From Streptomyces sp. WM6386 (GTDB taxonomy: Bacteria > Actinomycetota > Actinomycetes > Streptomycetales > Streptomycetaceae), in NCBI RefSeq assembly GCF_000972385.1, contig NZ_JXTE01000087.1, forward strand, positions 1 to 27,475: a DNA stretch of 27,475 bases, written 5' to 3'. Position numbers and translations under genes: made by a program. The notes beneath the pieces are model-generated. The model saw only the letters and a program-made list of their open reading frames with translations, was not told the origin of the DNA and did not search any database. This document shows, in pieces, positions 1 to 8,137 of the stretch. The first letter of the stretch is position 1. Each line of letters begins with the position of its first letter.

Positions 1-26
1 GTTGGGGGAGGACTCCCCGTCATGCC

Positions 27-58
27 GAAGGACCCCTCGCTCCCACGAGAGGTCCTTC
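27..58 (-). terminator. Hairpin terminator after tRNA-Lys copy A
   Basis: The arms GAAGGACC and GGTCCTTC form a long, nearly continuous stem closed by CTCG/CGAG around a short loop. It lies just past the 3' end of the minus-strand tRNA-Lys. There is no clear U-tract, which is usual for Streptomyces terminators. A second small hairpin (GGGGAG/CTCCCC, positions 5-18) follows it. Confidence 0.7.
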
Positions 59-63
59 TGAAG

Positions 64-137
64 TGCGCCGCCAGGGACTCGAACCCCGGACCCGCTGATT
101 AAGAGTCAGCTGCTCTAACCAACTGAGCTAGCGGCGC
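64..137 (-). tRNA. tRNA-Lys (anticodon CTT), copy A
   Basis: A 74-nt cloverleaf reads on the minus strand. The acceptor stem GCGCCGC pairs with GCGGCGC and is followed by discriminator A. The D-arm (TAGCTCAGTTGGTTAGAGCA), anticodon stem-loop CTGACTCTTAATCAG with anticodon CTT, and T-arm GGGGTTCGAGTCCC are intact. CCA is not encoded. It is identical over all 74 nt to the second copy at 14018-14091, but the flanking sequences differ. Confidence 0.97.
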
Positions 138-144
138 ATGACTC

Positions 145-179
145 TCGCCAGCTGCATTTTCTTGCTTCGCGGCTGGCGA
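145..179 (-). terminator. Inverted repeat between iclR-type gene and tRNA-Lys
   Basis: A perfect 8-bp inverted repeat (TCGCCAGC/GCTGGCGA) with a 19-nt loop sits between the end of the IclR gene and the 5' end of tRNA-Lys. It could terminate the regulator transcript or fold in the tRNA leader. The loop is long and there is no U-tract, so the role is uncertain. Confidence 0.35.
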
Positions 180-234
180 CGAAGAAAATACTACCCGGTC
201 CTGGAGCGTGCTTTCGACCGCCGGAGGGTGGTGC

Positions 235-993
235 TCAGATGGCGAGGCTCAGCAGTACGGGGGCCGCGTTCCTGTTCAGGGCGTCCGCCGCCTGGCGGAG
301 CCGGTGAGCGTGCTCGACCGGGAGGGAGAGGGCCAGGCAGCCCACCGAGGAGCCCGCGGTGATCGGGACGGCCGCGCAGACCGTGCCCACCGCGTACTCC
401 TGGAGGTCGAGGTGGGGCACCGTCGGCGGCTGGGACTCCAGACGGGACAGCAGCAGCTTGTCGCTGGTGATGGTCCGCGAGGTGAGGCGGGCCATCTTGT
501 GCCGGGAGAGGTGGTCGCGGCGGCTGTTGTTGTCCAGCTGGCCCAGCAGGCTCTTGCCGAGCGCGGTGGCGTGGGCGGAGTAGCGGAAGTCGACCCACTC
601 GTTGACCACCGGGGTCGTGGGCCCGTCCGCGTACTGGGTGATGGTGACCTCGCCGTCCACGTAACGGCTGAGATAGACGGCCGCGCCGACCGAGTCGCGC
701 AGTCGGTCCAGCGTGCGCTGGAGTGTCTCGCGCAGGGCCTGCTCACGGTCGTGCGCGGAGCCGAGGCGGGTCAGCGCGTCCCCCGTGACATACGCGCCGT
801 CGGCGACCTGCTCGACGTAGCCCTCGCGGCGCAGCATCAGCAGGAGCGTGGTCAGGCGCTCCGGGCCGATGGCGGTCTGCTTGGCGAGCTCGGTGTCGGT
901 GACTCCGGTGGTGTGCCGCGCCACGGCCTCCAGGACGCGCAGCGCGTCCTGGGCCGAGTGATACGGCGCGGTCGGCTCGTGCTTCAGCGCCAC
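235..993 (-). CDS. IclR-family transcriptional regulator
   Basis: This predicted 252-aa DNA-binding regulator has the two-part IclR layout. A winged helix-turn-helix spans roughly residues 13-75 (SAQDALRVLEAVARH, then ELAKQTAIGPERLTTLLLML). An IclR effector-binding domain spans about residues 90-245 and includes the typical SAHATALGKSLL stretch. The GTG start at 993 was chosen because AGGGGGA lies 5 nt upstream and the length fits the family; the open frame continues to 1152 without better signals. It lies downstream of, and in the same direction as, the EhuBCDA-type importer, with 205 bp between. It is therefore a plausible local regulator of the importer and catabolic genes, with the effector unknown. 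An 18-bp palindrome in its upstream gap could be its operator. Confidence 0.9.
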   Translation of the reverse strand: MALKHEPTAPYHSAQDALRVLEAVARHTTGVTDTELAKQTAIGPERLTTLLLMLRREGYVEQVADGAYVTGDALTRLGSAHDREQALRETLQRTLDRLRDSVGAAVYLSRYVDGEVTITQYADGPTTPVVNEWVDFRYSAHATALGKSLLGQLDNNSRRDHLSRHKMARLTSRTITSDKLLLSRLESQPPTVPHLDLQEYAVGTVCAAVPITAGSSVGCLALSLPVEHAHRLRQAADALNRNAAPVLLSLAI

Positions 994-1130
994 GGTGTTC
1001 CCCCTGCGCTCAGTCGCTCTACAACTGGGGCCGTAATCCGGACAGCGAATCCTCTCTACGATAACGGGCAAGAGGCTTGAAGTGAGGGCCTGTTGACGAG
1101 ATTCCATCCGTCTCAGCAGGGACGCTGACC

Positions 1131-1148
1131 CTTTGGCATATGCCAAAG
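1131..1148. promoter_or_regulatory. 18-bp perfect palindrome, candidate operator
   Basis: CTTTGGCATATGCCAAAG is a perfect palindrome in the non-coding gap between the importer ATPase gene and the IclR gene, 138 bp upstream of the chosen IclR start. Its 12-bp core TGGCATATGCCA recurs at 14769-14780. IclR-type regulators commonly bind short palindromes, so autoregulation is a reasonable inference. The bound protein is not known. Confidence 0.55.
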
Positions 1149-1198
1149 TCATGCCCCAGCTGTTGGACCTCGCACATCGGGCCCTTCACCTCTTGTAG

Positions 1199-1984
1199 TC
1201 AGAGCACCGCGCTGAGAAATTCCCGCGTCCGGTCCTTCGCCGGCTCGCTGAAGATCTTCTCCGGCGGACCGGACTCGATGATCCGCCCGGAGTCGAACAT
1301 CAGGACCTGGTCCGAGATGTCCCGGGCGAAATTCATCTCGTGGGTCACACAGAGCATCGTGATGTCGGTGGTGCGGGCGATGTCCCGGAGCACGTCCAGG
1401 ACGCCCGCGACCAGCTCCGGGTCCAGCGCGGAGGTCACCTCGTCCAGCAGCAGCACCTTCGGCCGCATCGCCAGCGCCCGCGCGATCGCCACCCGCTGCT
1501 GCTGCCCGCCGGAGAGCTGGGAGGGACGGGCGTCGCACTTGTCGGCCAGGCCCACCAGGTCGAGCAGCTCGCGGGCGCGCGCCTCCGCCTCGTCCTTGGG
1601 CATGCCGAGCACGGTGACGGGCGCCTCGGTGATGTTCCTGAGCGCCGACATGTTCGGGAACAGGTTGAACTGCTGGAACACCATCCCGATCTGCTTGCGG
1701 ACCTCGCGGACCTGCTTCTCCGGCGCCGGGAACAGCTGCTGCCCGTCGACGGTGATGGTCCCCTCGTCGGGCTTGGTCAGCGTCATCAGCAGCCGCAGGA
1801 TCGTGGTCTTGCCCGATCCGGACGGCCCGATGAGGGTGACGTGCTTGCCGGCCTCGACGGAGAAGTCGAGGTGGTCCAGGACCGTGTTGGCCCCGAACCG
1901 CTTGGTGACGTTCTCCAGGCGGATCAGCTCACCGGGACTCTGCCGGTCGGTGGGGTTGTTCTCGGGCTGAATTTCAGTGGACAA
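1199..1984 (-). CDS. ehuA: Ehu-type ABC importer, ATP-binding subunit
   Basis: This 261-aa ATPase belongs to a polar amino-acid/compatible-solute importer and hydrolyses ATP on the cytoplasmic face of the two permeases. Visible motifs in order are Walker A GPSGSGKTT, Q-loop VFQQFNLFPNM, signature LSGGQQQR, Walker B VLLLDEVTSALDPE and the H-switch VTHEM. The start is an unusual TTG at 1984, supported by GGAG 7 nt upstream; it overlaps the end of the permease gene by 11 nt. It is the last importer gene of the minus-strand operon ordered B-C-D-A. The ehu name rests on the substrate-binding protein and the gene order; the ATPase alone would fit any HisP/GlnQ-type system. Confidence 0.85.
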   Translation of the reverse strand: MSTEIQPENNPTDRQSPGELIRLENVTKRFGANTVLDHLDFSVEAGKHVTLIGPSGSGKTTILRLLMTLTKPDEGTITVDGQQLFPAPEKQVREVRKQIGMVFQQFNLFPNMSALRNITEAPVTVLGMPKDEAEARARELLDLVGLADKCDARPSQLSGGQQQRVAIARALAMRPKVLLLDEVTSALDPELVAGVLDVLRDIARTTDITMLCVTHEMNFARDISDQVLMFDSGRIIESGPPEKIFSEPAKDRTREFLSAVL

Positions 1985-2624
1985 GACGACGCTCCAGGGC
2001 TCGCACGAGGAGGGAGGCCAGATAGGCGATGAGGATGAAGGCCACGCCGATCACGGTCAGGGGCTCGGTGAACTGGAACTGCTCCTGGGAGAAGAGCCGC
2101 GCCTGACCGAGCATGTCGAGGACGGTGATCGCCATCAGCAGCGGCGTGTCCTTGAGCATGGCGATGACGTAGTTGCCGAGCGCGGGCACGACCCGGCGGA
2201 TCGCCTGCGGCAGGATCACCACCCGCCACGTCCGGGTCACCGGCAGGTTCAGTGCCGTCGCGGCCTCCCACTGGCCGACGGGCACCGCCTCGATGCCGGC
2301 CCGGTAGACCTGCATCGTGTACGTCGAGTAGTGCAGGCCGATCGCGAAGACGCCGGTGGTCAGCGCGGAGAAGGTCAGGCCCCACTCGGGCAGCACGTAG
2401 AAGAGGAAGAACAGCTGCACCAGCAGCGGGGTGTTCCGGATGAACTCGGTGACCGCGCCCACCGGCCAGGTCACCCACCGGGTCGGCGCCCGCATCAGCA
2501 GCGCCCACACCAGGCCCAGCGCGAAGGAGATCACCGAGCCCAGCGCCAGCGCCTGCAGGGTGACCAGCAGACCGTCCCAGAACTGCGGCATGAAGTCGCC
2601 GACCGCTTGCCAGTCCCACTTCAT
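1974..2624 (-). CDS. ehuD: Ehu-type ABC importer, permease
   Basis: This 216-aa integral membrane permease belongs to the HisM/GlnP family. Hydrophobic segments lie near residues 18-45, 65-85, 88-105 and 180-205. The inner-membrane EAA-type loop begins around GQWEAATALNLP and continues to ILPQAIRRVVPALGN, which docks onto the ATPase. It probably pairs with the neighbouring permease as a heterodimer. The ATG start overlaps the stop of the upstream permease gene by 4 nt, indicating translational coupling. Confidence 0.85.
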   Translation of the reverse strand: MKWDWQAVGDFMPQFWDGLLVTLQALALGSVISFALGLVWALLMRAPTRWVTWPVGAVTEFIRNTPLLVQLFFLFYVLPEWGLTFSALTTGVFAIGLHYSTYTMQVYRAGIEAVPVGQWEAATALNLPVTRTWRVVILPQAIRRVVPALGNYVIAMLKDTPLLMAITVLDMLGQARLFSQEQFQFTEPLTVIGVAFILIAYLASLLVRALERRLVH

Positions 2625-3340
2625 GCGACACCACCTCCGACGCCCGTCGTCTCAGCCCGCTTCAGCTCGTGTGCGGTCACACCGCGCTCCGGTTCCTTGC
2701 CGACCCCCGACTTCAGCTTCTTCTCCAGGCCACGCATCAGCCGGGTGAGAGCGAAGGCGATCACGAAGTAGGTGGCCAGCAGATACGTGTAGATCTCCTG
2801 GCTCTCCTGAAGCGCCAGGCGCACCAGGTTGCCGCTGAACGCCAGGTCGCCCATGCCGATGATCGACACCAGCGCGGTGCCCTTGAGCAGCTCGATCAGC
2901 AGGTTGGAGAACGACGGGATCATCTCCGGCACCGCCTGCGGCAGCAGGATCAGCCTGAGCCGCTGCCAGGGCGTGAAGCTGAGCGCGATCCCGCCCTCCT
3001 TCTGCGCCGGGTCGACCGCGTTCAGGGCGCCGCGCACGATCTCCGAGCCGTACGCGCCGTACGTGAGCCCGAGCGCCAGCGTGCCCGCCCACATCGGCAC
3101 CAGCTGCCATCCGAAGGAGATCGGCAGCACGAAGTACACCCAGAAGATCATGATGAGCGCCGAGGTCCCGCGGAACACCTCGGTGTAGAAGCCGGCGAGG
3201 AAGCGCACGATCCACAGTCGATGGGTGCGCGCGACACCGACGAAGAACGAGACGGCGGCCGCCAGCAGCGCGCTGAAGACGAGCAGTTGGACGGTCGTCC
3301 AGGCGCCCTTGAGTACGAGTTCCCACAGTCCGGTGGTCAT
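2621..3340 (-). CDS. ehuC: Ehu-type ABC importer, permease
   Basis: This 239-aa HisM-type membrane permease has several transmembrane helices. The coupling loop runs from GALNAVDPAQKEGGIALSF into ILLPQAVPEMIPSFSN. The ATG start at 3340 is preferred over a GTG at 3349: the ATG forms a 4-nt ATGA overlap with the upstream binding-protein gene and has AAGGAG 11 nt upstream, whereas the GTG would sit only 2 nt from that AAGGAG. It is the first permease of the B-C-D-A operon. Confidence 0.85.
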   Translation of the reverse strand: MTTGLWELVLKGAWTTVQLLVFSALLAAAVSFFVGVARTHRLWIVRFLAGFYTEVFRGTSALIMIFWVYFVLPISFGWQLVPMWAGTLALGLTYGAYGSEIVRGALNAVDPAQKEGGIALSFTPWQRLRLILLPQAVPEMIPSFSNLLIELLKGTALVSIIGMGDLAFSGNLVRLALQESQEIYTYLLATYFVIAFALTRLMRGLEKKLKSGVGKEPERGVTAHELKRAETTGVGGGVA

Positions 3341-4266
3341 CCGCCGCACAGCTCCTTCGCGGTGAGGTCGGTCATCTCGGCCTCCGTGAACCCGAAGGGC
3401 CGCAGGATCCGGAACAGCTCGCCGCTCTTCTTCAGCTTCCGCAGCTCCACGTTGAAGGCGTCCCGAAGCTTCGTCTCGGTCAGCCGGAACGCGAACGCGC
3501 CCCCGTCGACGTGCGGCTTGCCGTCCACGAGGGGCGCGAAAGCCTTGGTGGCCTCGGTCTTGGCGGACTTCTTGACGACCTCGCGGGTGGTGAGCGCCGT
3601 ACCGGCGAAGACGTCGGCCCGCCCGGCCTCGACGGCGTTCAGCCCCGCGACCTGATCGGGGACGATGAGGATGTCGCTCTCCTTGTACCCCGCGTCGACG
3701 GCGTACTGGATCTCGGCATACCCGGTCCCGGTGGCGAACCTGGCCTTCTTCTCGACGACGTCCTTGTAGTCGTGCAGCCCCTTGGGATTGCCCTTGCGCA
3801 CGATGAACGAATCGAGCATCTGATAGTCCGGGTCGGCGAAGATGACCTGCTCACAGCGCTCCGGATTCACATACATCCCGGCGGCGACCACATCGAACTG
3901 CTGTGAGTTCAGTCCGGGGATGAGCGACCCGAACTCGGTGGGCACGGGCTGTACGCGGTCGACACCCAGCCGCTTGAAGATGGCCTTCGCGAGCTCGGGC
4001 GCCTCGCCGGTCAGCTCGCCGTCCTTGTCGATGTAGCCGAAGGGGATCTCGCCGGCTATTCCCAGCCGTACGACACCTGCCGCCCTGAGGCGTTCGAGCA
4101 GATCACCGCCGTCCGTCGTCGAAGCCGTGGCCACCCGCGAGCAGCCCGCGGCCCCCAGTGCGCCGAGCGCCGCCACCCCCGCGAGCAGCGATCGGCGGGT
4201 GGTTCCGGATGTGCCTCTGTCGGTCCGAACGTCGTTTCGAATGTCGTTTCGTATCGGTGGAGCCAT
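3337..4266 (-). CDS. ehuB: Ehu-type ABC importer, substrate-binding lipoprotein
   Basis: This 309-aa exported binding protein delivers substrate to the permeases. The N-terminus has twin arginines (TRRSLLAG, residues 23-30), a hydrophobic stretch and a lipobox ending in C42 (LGAAGC), suggesting a Tat-exported lipoprotein. The mature part is a family-3 solute-binding fold. It has stretches recalled as typical of EhuB ectoine/hydroxyectoine-binding proteins: TEFGSLIPGL, AAGMYVNPERCEQ and RKGNPKGLHDYKDV. The start was set at ATG 4266 because it leaves a compact signal sequence; no good ribosome site is visible, and the frame stays open to 4497 across the divergent gene. The cargo could be ectoine or a different small polar solute, because the linked enzymes are not the standard ectoine set. 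Confidence 0.85.
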   Translation of the reverse strand: MAPPIRNDIRNDVRTDRGTSGTTRRSLLAGVAALGALGAAGCSRVATASTTDGGDLLERLRAAGVVRLGIAGEIPFGYIDKDGELTGEAPELAKAIFKRLGVDRVQPVPTEFGSLIPGLNSQQFDVVAAGMYVNPERCEQVIFADPDYQMLDSFIVRKGNPKGLHDYKDVVEKKARFATGTGYAEIQYAVDAGYKESDILIVPDQVAGLNAVEAGRADVFAGTALTTREVVKKSAKTEATKAFAPLVDGKPHVDGGAFAFRLTETKLRDAFNVELRKLKKSGELFRILRPFGFTEAEMTDLTAKELCGG

Positions 4267-4281
4267 GGCGGCGCGGCTACC

Positions 4282-4307
4282 CGACCGGATGCGACTTATG
4301 CCGGTCG
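4282..4307. promoter_or_regulatory. Inverted repeat in the divergent importer/DUF3830 gap
   Basis: CGACCGG and CCGGTCG form a perfect 7-bp inverted repeat with a 12-nt spacer. It sits in the 87-bp gap between the divergent binding-protein and DUF3830 genes. The position suits a shared operator or promoter region, but no clear -35/-10 pair was found on either strand. Confidence 0.3.
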
Positions 4308-4353
4308 ATTTGAGCCCGATCCCGACCGAGGCGCCCTTGACCGGCGGGGGACC

Positions 4354-4857
4354 ATGGAACGTATGGCTGACCGCTACATCGAAGTCTCGCTGGTCAAGCG
4401 GGGGATCACCGGTACGGCGAAGCTGCTGGACGATCGTGCGCCGATCACCTGCGCGGCCGTCTGGGATTCCCTCCCGCTCACCGGCGACGTCTATCACGCG
4501 AAATACGCCCGCAACGAGATCTACGCCCTATTCCCGCCCTTCGCGAAATCGGAACCACCCCTGGAAAATCCGACAGTTACCCCCATCCCTGGAGATCTCT
4601 GCTATTTCTCCTTCGCGGGTACGGAACTGGGCACCAAGTCCTACGGCTACGACCGCGAGGTCCGCGCGGGCACGACAGTGGTCGACCTGGCCCTCTTCTA
4701 CGAGCGCAACAACCTGCTCCTCAACGGCGACGTGGGCTGGGTGCCCGGCATCGTCTGGGGGCAGGTGGTGGAGGGCCTGGCGGAGCTGGCCGAGGGGTGC
4801 AACGACCTCTGGCGGTCGGGGGCGACGGGGGAGACGCTCAGCTTCCGGAGGGTGTGA
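4354..4857 (+). CDS. DUF3830 family protein (cyclophilin-like fold expected)
   Basis: This 167-aa cytoplasmic protein has no signal peptide or membrane segment. It is recognised as DUF3830-like by stretches such as APITCAAVWDSLP, GDVYHAKYARNEIYALFPP, PGDLCYFSFAG and LNGDVGWVPGIVWGQV. The family is thought to have a cyclophilin-like beta fold, and its biochemical role is not established to my knowledge. The first ATG has a GGGGG just upstream; a second ATG at 4363 (giving MADRYIEVSL) is also possible. It is divergent from the importer operon, and its 3' end overlaps the convergent amidase gene by 20 nt. Context suggests a part in handling the imported compound. Confidence 0.75.
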   Translation: MERMADRYIEVSLVKRGITGTAKLLDDRAPITCAAVWDSLPLTGDVYHAKYARNEIYALFPPFAKSEPPLENPTVTPIPGDLCYFSFAGTELGTKSYGYDREVRAGTTVVDLALFYERNNLLLNGDVGWVPGIVWGQVVEGLAELAEGCNDLWRSGATGETLSFRRV

Positions 4858-6223
4858 CCCCGTCCAGCGCATGAGCCGCCCGCAACACCAGATCGTCCCG
4901 GTGCCGGGCGGCCACGATCTGGAGCCCCACCGGCAGCCCGTCGCCGTCCACCCCGACCGGGACGGACGCGGCCGGCTGCTGGGTCATGTTGAAGGGGTAC
5001 GTGAACGGCGTCCACCCCGTCCACCGCCGATGCCCCGAGCCCTTCGGCACCTCCGCGCCCGCCTCGAAAGCCGTGATCGGCACCGTGGGCGTCACCAGCA
5101 GGTCGTACGACTCGTGGAAGCGGCCCATCCGGCGTCCGAGGTCCATGCGGACATCGACGGCGGCGAGATAGTCCAGCGCGCTGTACCGCGCCCCCAGCCC
5201 GCAGATCTCCCGCAGCCCAGGATCGAGCAACTCCCGCTGATACGGCCCGAAATGCTGGGTCACCCGAGCCGCCCCGCTGAACCACAGGGTGTGGAAGGCG
5301 TCCACCGGATCGGTGAGGTCGGGGTCGGTCTCCTCGACGTACGCGCCGAGCCGGGCCAGCCGTTCCACCGCCCGGCGCACCGCCGCCGAGACACCCGGCT
5401 GCACCCGCACCTGTCCGCCGAGGGAAGGGGAGTAGGCGATCCGCAGACCCCGTACGCCTTCCCCAAGAACACCCCGGTGGGAAACGGCACTCGGCCCCAG
5501 ACCCGACCAGTCCCGCGCGTCCGGCGCGCCGATGACGTCCAGCATCAGCGCCGCGTCGGCCGTGTTCCGTGTCATCGGCCCCACATGCGCCAACGTGCCG
5601 AACGCGCTCGCCGGATACAGCGGCACCCGCCCGTATGTCGGTTTCAGCGCGAAGATCCCGCAGAAGGCCGCCGGGATGCGGACACTGCCGCCCCCGTCCG
5701 TGCCCAGCGCCAGCGGCCCCGCGCCGAGCGCCACGGCCGCCGCCGCGCCGCCGCTGGAACCGCCCGCGGTGCGTGACGGGTCGTGCGGGTTGCGGGTGAC
5801 CCCGGACAGCGGCGAGTCCGTGACGCCCTTCCAGCCGAACTCCGGGGTCGTCGTCTTGCCCAGGAACACCGCGCCGTGCTCACGCAGCCGGGCCACGGAG
5901 GGCGCGTCCTCGTCCCAACGGCCCTTCTCCGACAGCGCCTTGGAGCCCTTCAGGGTCGGCGCACCCCGCATCAGCAGAATGTCCTTCACCGTGACGGGCA
6001 CCCCGTCGACCAGCCCCGCCGGCTCACCGCGCCGCCAGCGGTCCGCCGACTCCCGGGCCTGCGCGAGCGCCTCCGGTGCGGTGATCCGCACGAACGCGTT
6101 CACCTCCGGCTGGATCCGCTCGGCCCGCTCCAGGGCCGCCCGGGTCACCTCCACGGGGCTGAACTCGCCCTTGCGGTAACCGTCGACGAGCTGTACTGCG
6201 GTCAGTTCGGTGAGCTCCGTCAT
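4838..6223 (-). CDS. Amidase-signature family hydrolase
   Basis: This 461-aa enzyme is predicted to hydrolyse a carboxylic amide to acid plus ammonia or amine. The Ser-cisSer-Lys triad is visible: K80 in VPVTVKD, S156 in the glycine/serine motif AGGSSGGAAAAVALGAG, and nucleophile S180 in TDGGGSVRIPAAFCG. The 24-residue spacing between S156 and S180 is the same as between the two catalytic serines of fatty-acid amide hydrolase. Length is normal for the family, and GGAGGGG lies just before the ATG. It starts 33 nt after the end of the upstream dehydrogenase gene, so the two are probably one transcript. Family membership is secure; the substrate is not. It may act on the product delivered by the importer. 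Confidence 0.9.
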   Translation of the reverse strand: MTELTELTAVQLVDGYRKGEFSPVEVTRAALERAERIQPEVNAFVRITAPEALAQARESADRWRRGEPAGLVDGVPVTVKDILLMRGAPTLKGSKALSEKGRWDEDAPSVARLREHGAVFLGKTTTPEFGWKGVTDSPLSGVTRNPHDPSRTAGGSSGGAAAAVALGAGPLALGTDGGGSVRIPAAFCGIFALKPTYGRVPLYPASAFGTLAHVGPMTRNTADAALMLDVIGAPDARDWSGLGPSAVSHRGVLGEGVRGLRIAYSPSLGGQVRVQPGVSAAVRRAVERLARLGAYVEETDPDLTDPVDAFHTLWFSGAARVTQHFGPYQRELLDPGLREICGLGARYSALDYLAAVDVRMDLGRRMGRFHESYDLLVTPTVPITAFEAGAEVPKGSGHRRWTGWTPFTYPFNMTQQPAASVPVGVDGDGLPVGLQIVAARHRDDLVLRAAHALDGVTPSGS

Positions 6224-6256
6224 CCGCCCCTCCGGCTCTCTGTGGAAAATGCGCCG

Positions 6257-7204
6257 TCAGTGCCCCGGTACGTACCCGCGCTTCTTGTCGACCACGTTCA
6301 GCATCGGCTTGCCCGCCGCCCAGCGGTCGTACAGCTCCAGGAACTGCGAGCCGAGTTCCTCCCGCCAGCCGACCGTGTCGCCGCTCATGTGCGGGGACAC
6401 GATCAGATCGGGCACCTGCCACAACGGGCTGTCGGCGCCCAGGGGTTCGTGCTCGAAGACATCCAGCGCCGCACCCGCGATCCACCGCCTGCGCAGCGCG
6501 TCCGCCAGGGCGTCCTCGACGACGAGCCCGCCACGCCCGACGTTCACGAACCGCGCCGAGGGCTGCATCACCCCGAACCGCCGGGAGTCGAACATCCCGT
6601 ACGTCTGCTCGGTCAGCGGCGCCGCCGCGATCACCCAGTCCGCGCGGGCGATCAGCCGGTCGAGGTCGCCCGGGCCGTGGATGCCGGTGCGCGGGCTACG
6701 GCCGACGACGGCCGTGGTGATCTCAAGTGCCTTGAGAGTGCGGGCGATCGTCCGCCCGATCGGCCCCGAGCCGACGATCACCGCCCGCGTCCCGGCCACC
6801 CGCCGCGACTCCCGGTGCCGCCACACGCCCTCCCGCTGCAAGTCCAGCGTCCGGGGCAGATCCTTCGCCATCGCGAGGACGAGAGCGGCGACGTACTCCG
6901 CGATGGGCTGGTCGAAGACGCCGCGCGCATTGGTCACCACGGTGTCGGACGCGGCGAGTTCGGGGCACATCAGATGGTCCACACCCGCACTCGCCGTATG
7001 CACCCAGCGCGGCCGGGGCCCCTCGCCCGGCCAGGCCGCGCGCACCGCGTGGGAGGTGAAGTCCCAGACCAGCAGGACGTCGGCGTACGGCAGCCGTTCG
7101 GCCAGCGTCGACGCGTCCGTGTGCTCGACGTGGGCGCGGCCGGTGAGACTGCCGAGGCGGGGGAGAGGATCGGCGTCCAGGACGAGAAGGGTGGGGGCGG
7201 TCAT
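6257..7204 (-). CDS. D-2-hydroxyacid dehydrogenase (NAD(P)-dependent)
   Basis: This 315-aa oxidoreductase interconverts a 2-hydroxyacid and a 2-oxoacid. The nucleotide-binding loop is VGSGPIGR (about residues 144-151). The catalytic set is R224 (NVGRGGLV), E253 (DVFEHEP) and H272 (SPHMSG). The ATG at 7204 was chosen because GGAGGA lies about 10 nt upstream; an in-frame extension to 7258 lacks support. It is the first gene of a two-gene minus-strand unit with the amidase and is divergent from the two EutA-like genes. The family includes glyoxylate/hydroxypyruvate reductase-like enzymes, and the exact substrate is unknown. Confidence 0.88.
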   Translation of the reverse strand: MTAPTLLVLDADPLPRLGSLTGRAHVEHTDASTLAERLPYADVLLVWDFTSHAVRAAWPGEGPRPRWVHTASAGVDHLMCPELAASDTVVTNARGVFDQPIAEYVAALVLAMAKDLPRTLDLQREGVWRHRESRRVAGTRAVIVGSGPIGRTIARTLKALEITTAVVGRSPRTGIHGPGDLDRLIARADWVIAAAPLTEQTYGMFDSRRFGVMQPSARFVNVGRGGLVVEDALADALRRRWIAGAALDVFEHEPLGADSPLWQVPDLIVSPHMSGDTVGWREELGSQFLELYDRWAAGKPMLNVVDKKRGYVPGH

Positions 7205-7242
7205 CCGAAGCCGTTCCTCCACAGGCGTCTGACATGCGCGGA

Positions 7243-7271
7243 TTGACCACGCTCGCACCCCAACCTACCTT
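7243..7271 (+). promoter_or_regulatory. Candidate sigma-70-type promoter for the EutA-like pair
   Basis: TTGACC (7243-7248) and TACCTT (7266-7271) are separated by exactly 17 nt. This matches the Streptomyces vegetative pattern TTGAC-N17-TANNNT. Transcription would start near 7278, giving a leader of about 60 nt before the ATG at 7337. Confidence 0.55.
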
Positions 7272-7336
7272 CGTCAACACGGGCGTGCGTACGGTCCGTT
7301 GTCCCCCCGTCTCTCACCGTGAGGCCGGTGCCTGCC

Positions 7337-8137
7337 ATGGACCTCTCTTTTCTTGGTGGACCGCGCCCCCAGCGCGGTGTAGGTGTCGTCGCTCCCTTCG
7401 ACTTCGCGCTGGACCGCGAGTTGTGGCGCTGGGTCCCGGACGAGGTGTCGCTCCATCTGACCCGCACGCCGTACGTCCCCGTCGAGGTCAGCCTCGACCT
7501 GGCCCGTCTCGTCAGCGAGCACGAGACGCTGCACGACGCGGTACGCACCCTGAACGCCATCGCCCCCGAGGTCGTCGCCTACGCCTGCACCTCCGGCAGC
7601 TTCGTCGGCGGGGTCGCGGGGGAGCGGGCGATGTGCGAGGCGATGACGAGGGCGGGCGCGGTCCCGTCCGTGACGACTTCCGGCGCACTTCTGGAGGCGC
7701 TGATCGACCTCGGCGTACGCCGGGTGGCCCTGGTGACGCCGTACACCGTGTCGGTGACCCGGGCCCTGGAGGAGTACGTCGCGGAGGCGGGCATCGCGGT
7801 CAGCGGCTGCGCCTTCATGGGCCTGACCAGGCACATCTGGAAGGTCCCGTACCGGGAGGTCGTCGCCATGGCCCACAAGGCCGTCCGCCGGAGCGCCGAC
7901 GCACTGTTCATCAGCTGCACCAACCTCCCGACGTACGACGTCATCCCGCAACTGGAGGCGGAACTGCGCATCCCGGTGCTCTCGGCCAACCAGGTCACGA
8001 TGTGGGCGGCGCTGCGCCGACTGGGTACCCGGGCGGTAGGGCCGTACCAGGCACTGGTCGATCCGGCGGCACGGTCAGGCCCTGTGTTCCCGCAAGAGAA
8101 GCAGCCGAAAGAAGAGCAGCAGGAAGGCTGGTCATGA
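7337..8137 (+). CDS. Asp/Glu racemase / arylmalonate decarboxylase-like enzyme (EutA-like), two-Cys form
   Basis: This 266-aa cytoplasmic protein belongs to the Asp/Glu racemase, maleate isomerase and arylmalonate decarboxylase superfamily. Both catalytic cysteines expected of racemases and isomerases are present: C84 in AYACTSGSF and C194 in FISCTNLPTYDV. The superfamily ANQV motif follows at about residues 217-220. The ATG at 7337 was chosen; an in-frame GTG at 7319 has no ribosome site. It shares a 4-nt ATGA overlap with the next gene, a paralogue. In proteobacterial ectoine clusters, EutA is a member of this family. Possible activities are maleate cis-trans isomerisation, racemisation or decarboxylation of a malonate-like acid. 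Confidence 0.85.
   Translation: MDLSFLGGPRPQRGVGVVAPFDFALDRELWRWVPDEVSLHLTRTPYVPVEVSLDLARLVSEHETLHDAVRTLNAIAPEVVAYACTSGSFVGGVAGERAMCEAMTRAGAVPSVTTSGALLEALIDLGVRRVALVTPYTVSVTRALEEYVAEAGIAVSGCAFMGLTRHIWKVPYREVVAMAHKAVRRSADALFISCTNLPTYDVIPQLEAELRIPVLSANQVTMWAALRRLGTRAVGPYQALVDPAARSGPVFPQEKQPKEEQQEGWS

Noticed and set aside
1131..1148. An AdpA-type site (TGGC-rich)
   Set aside because: The sequence after TGGC does not fit the AdpA consensus TGGCSNGWWY, and the perfect palindrome suggests a different dimeric regulator.
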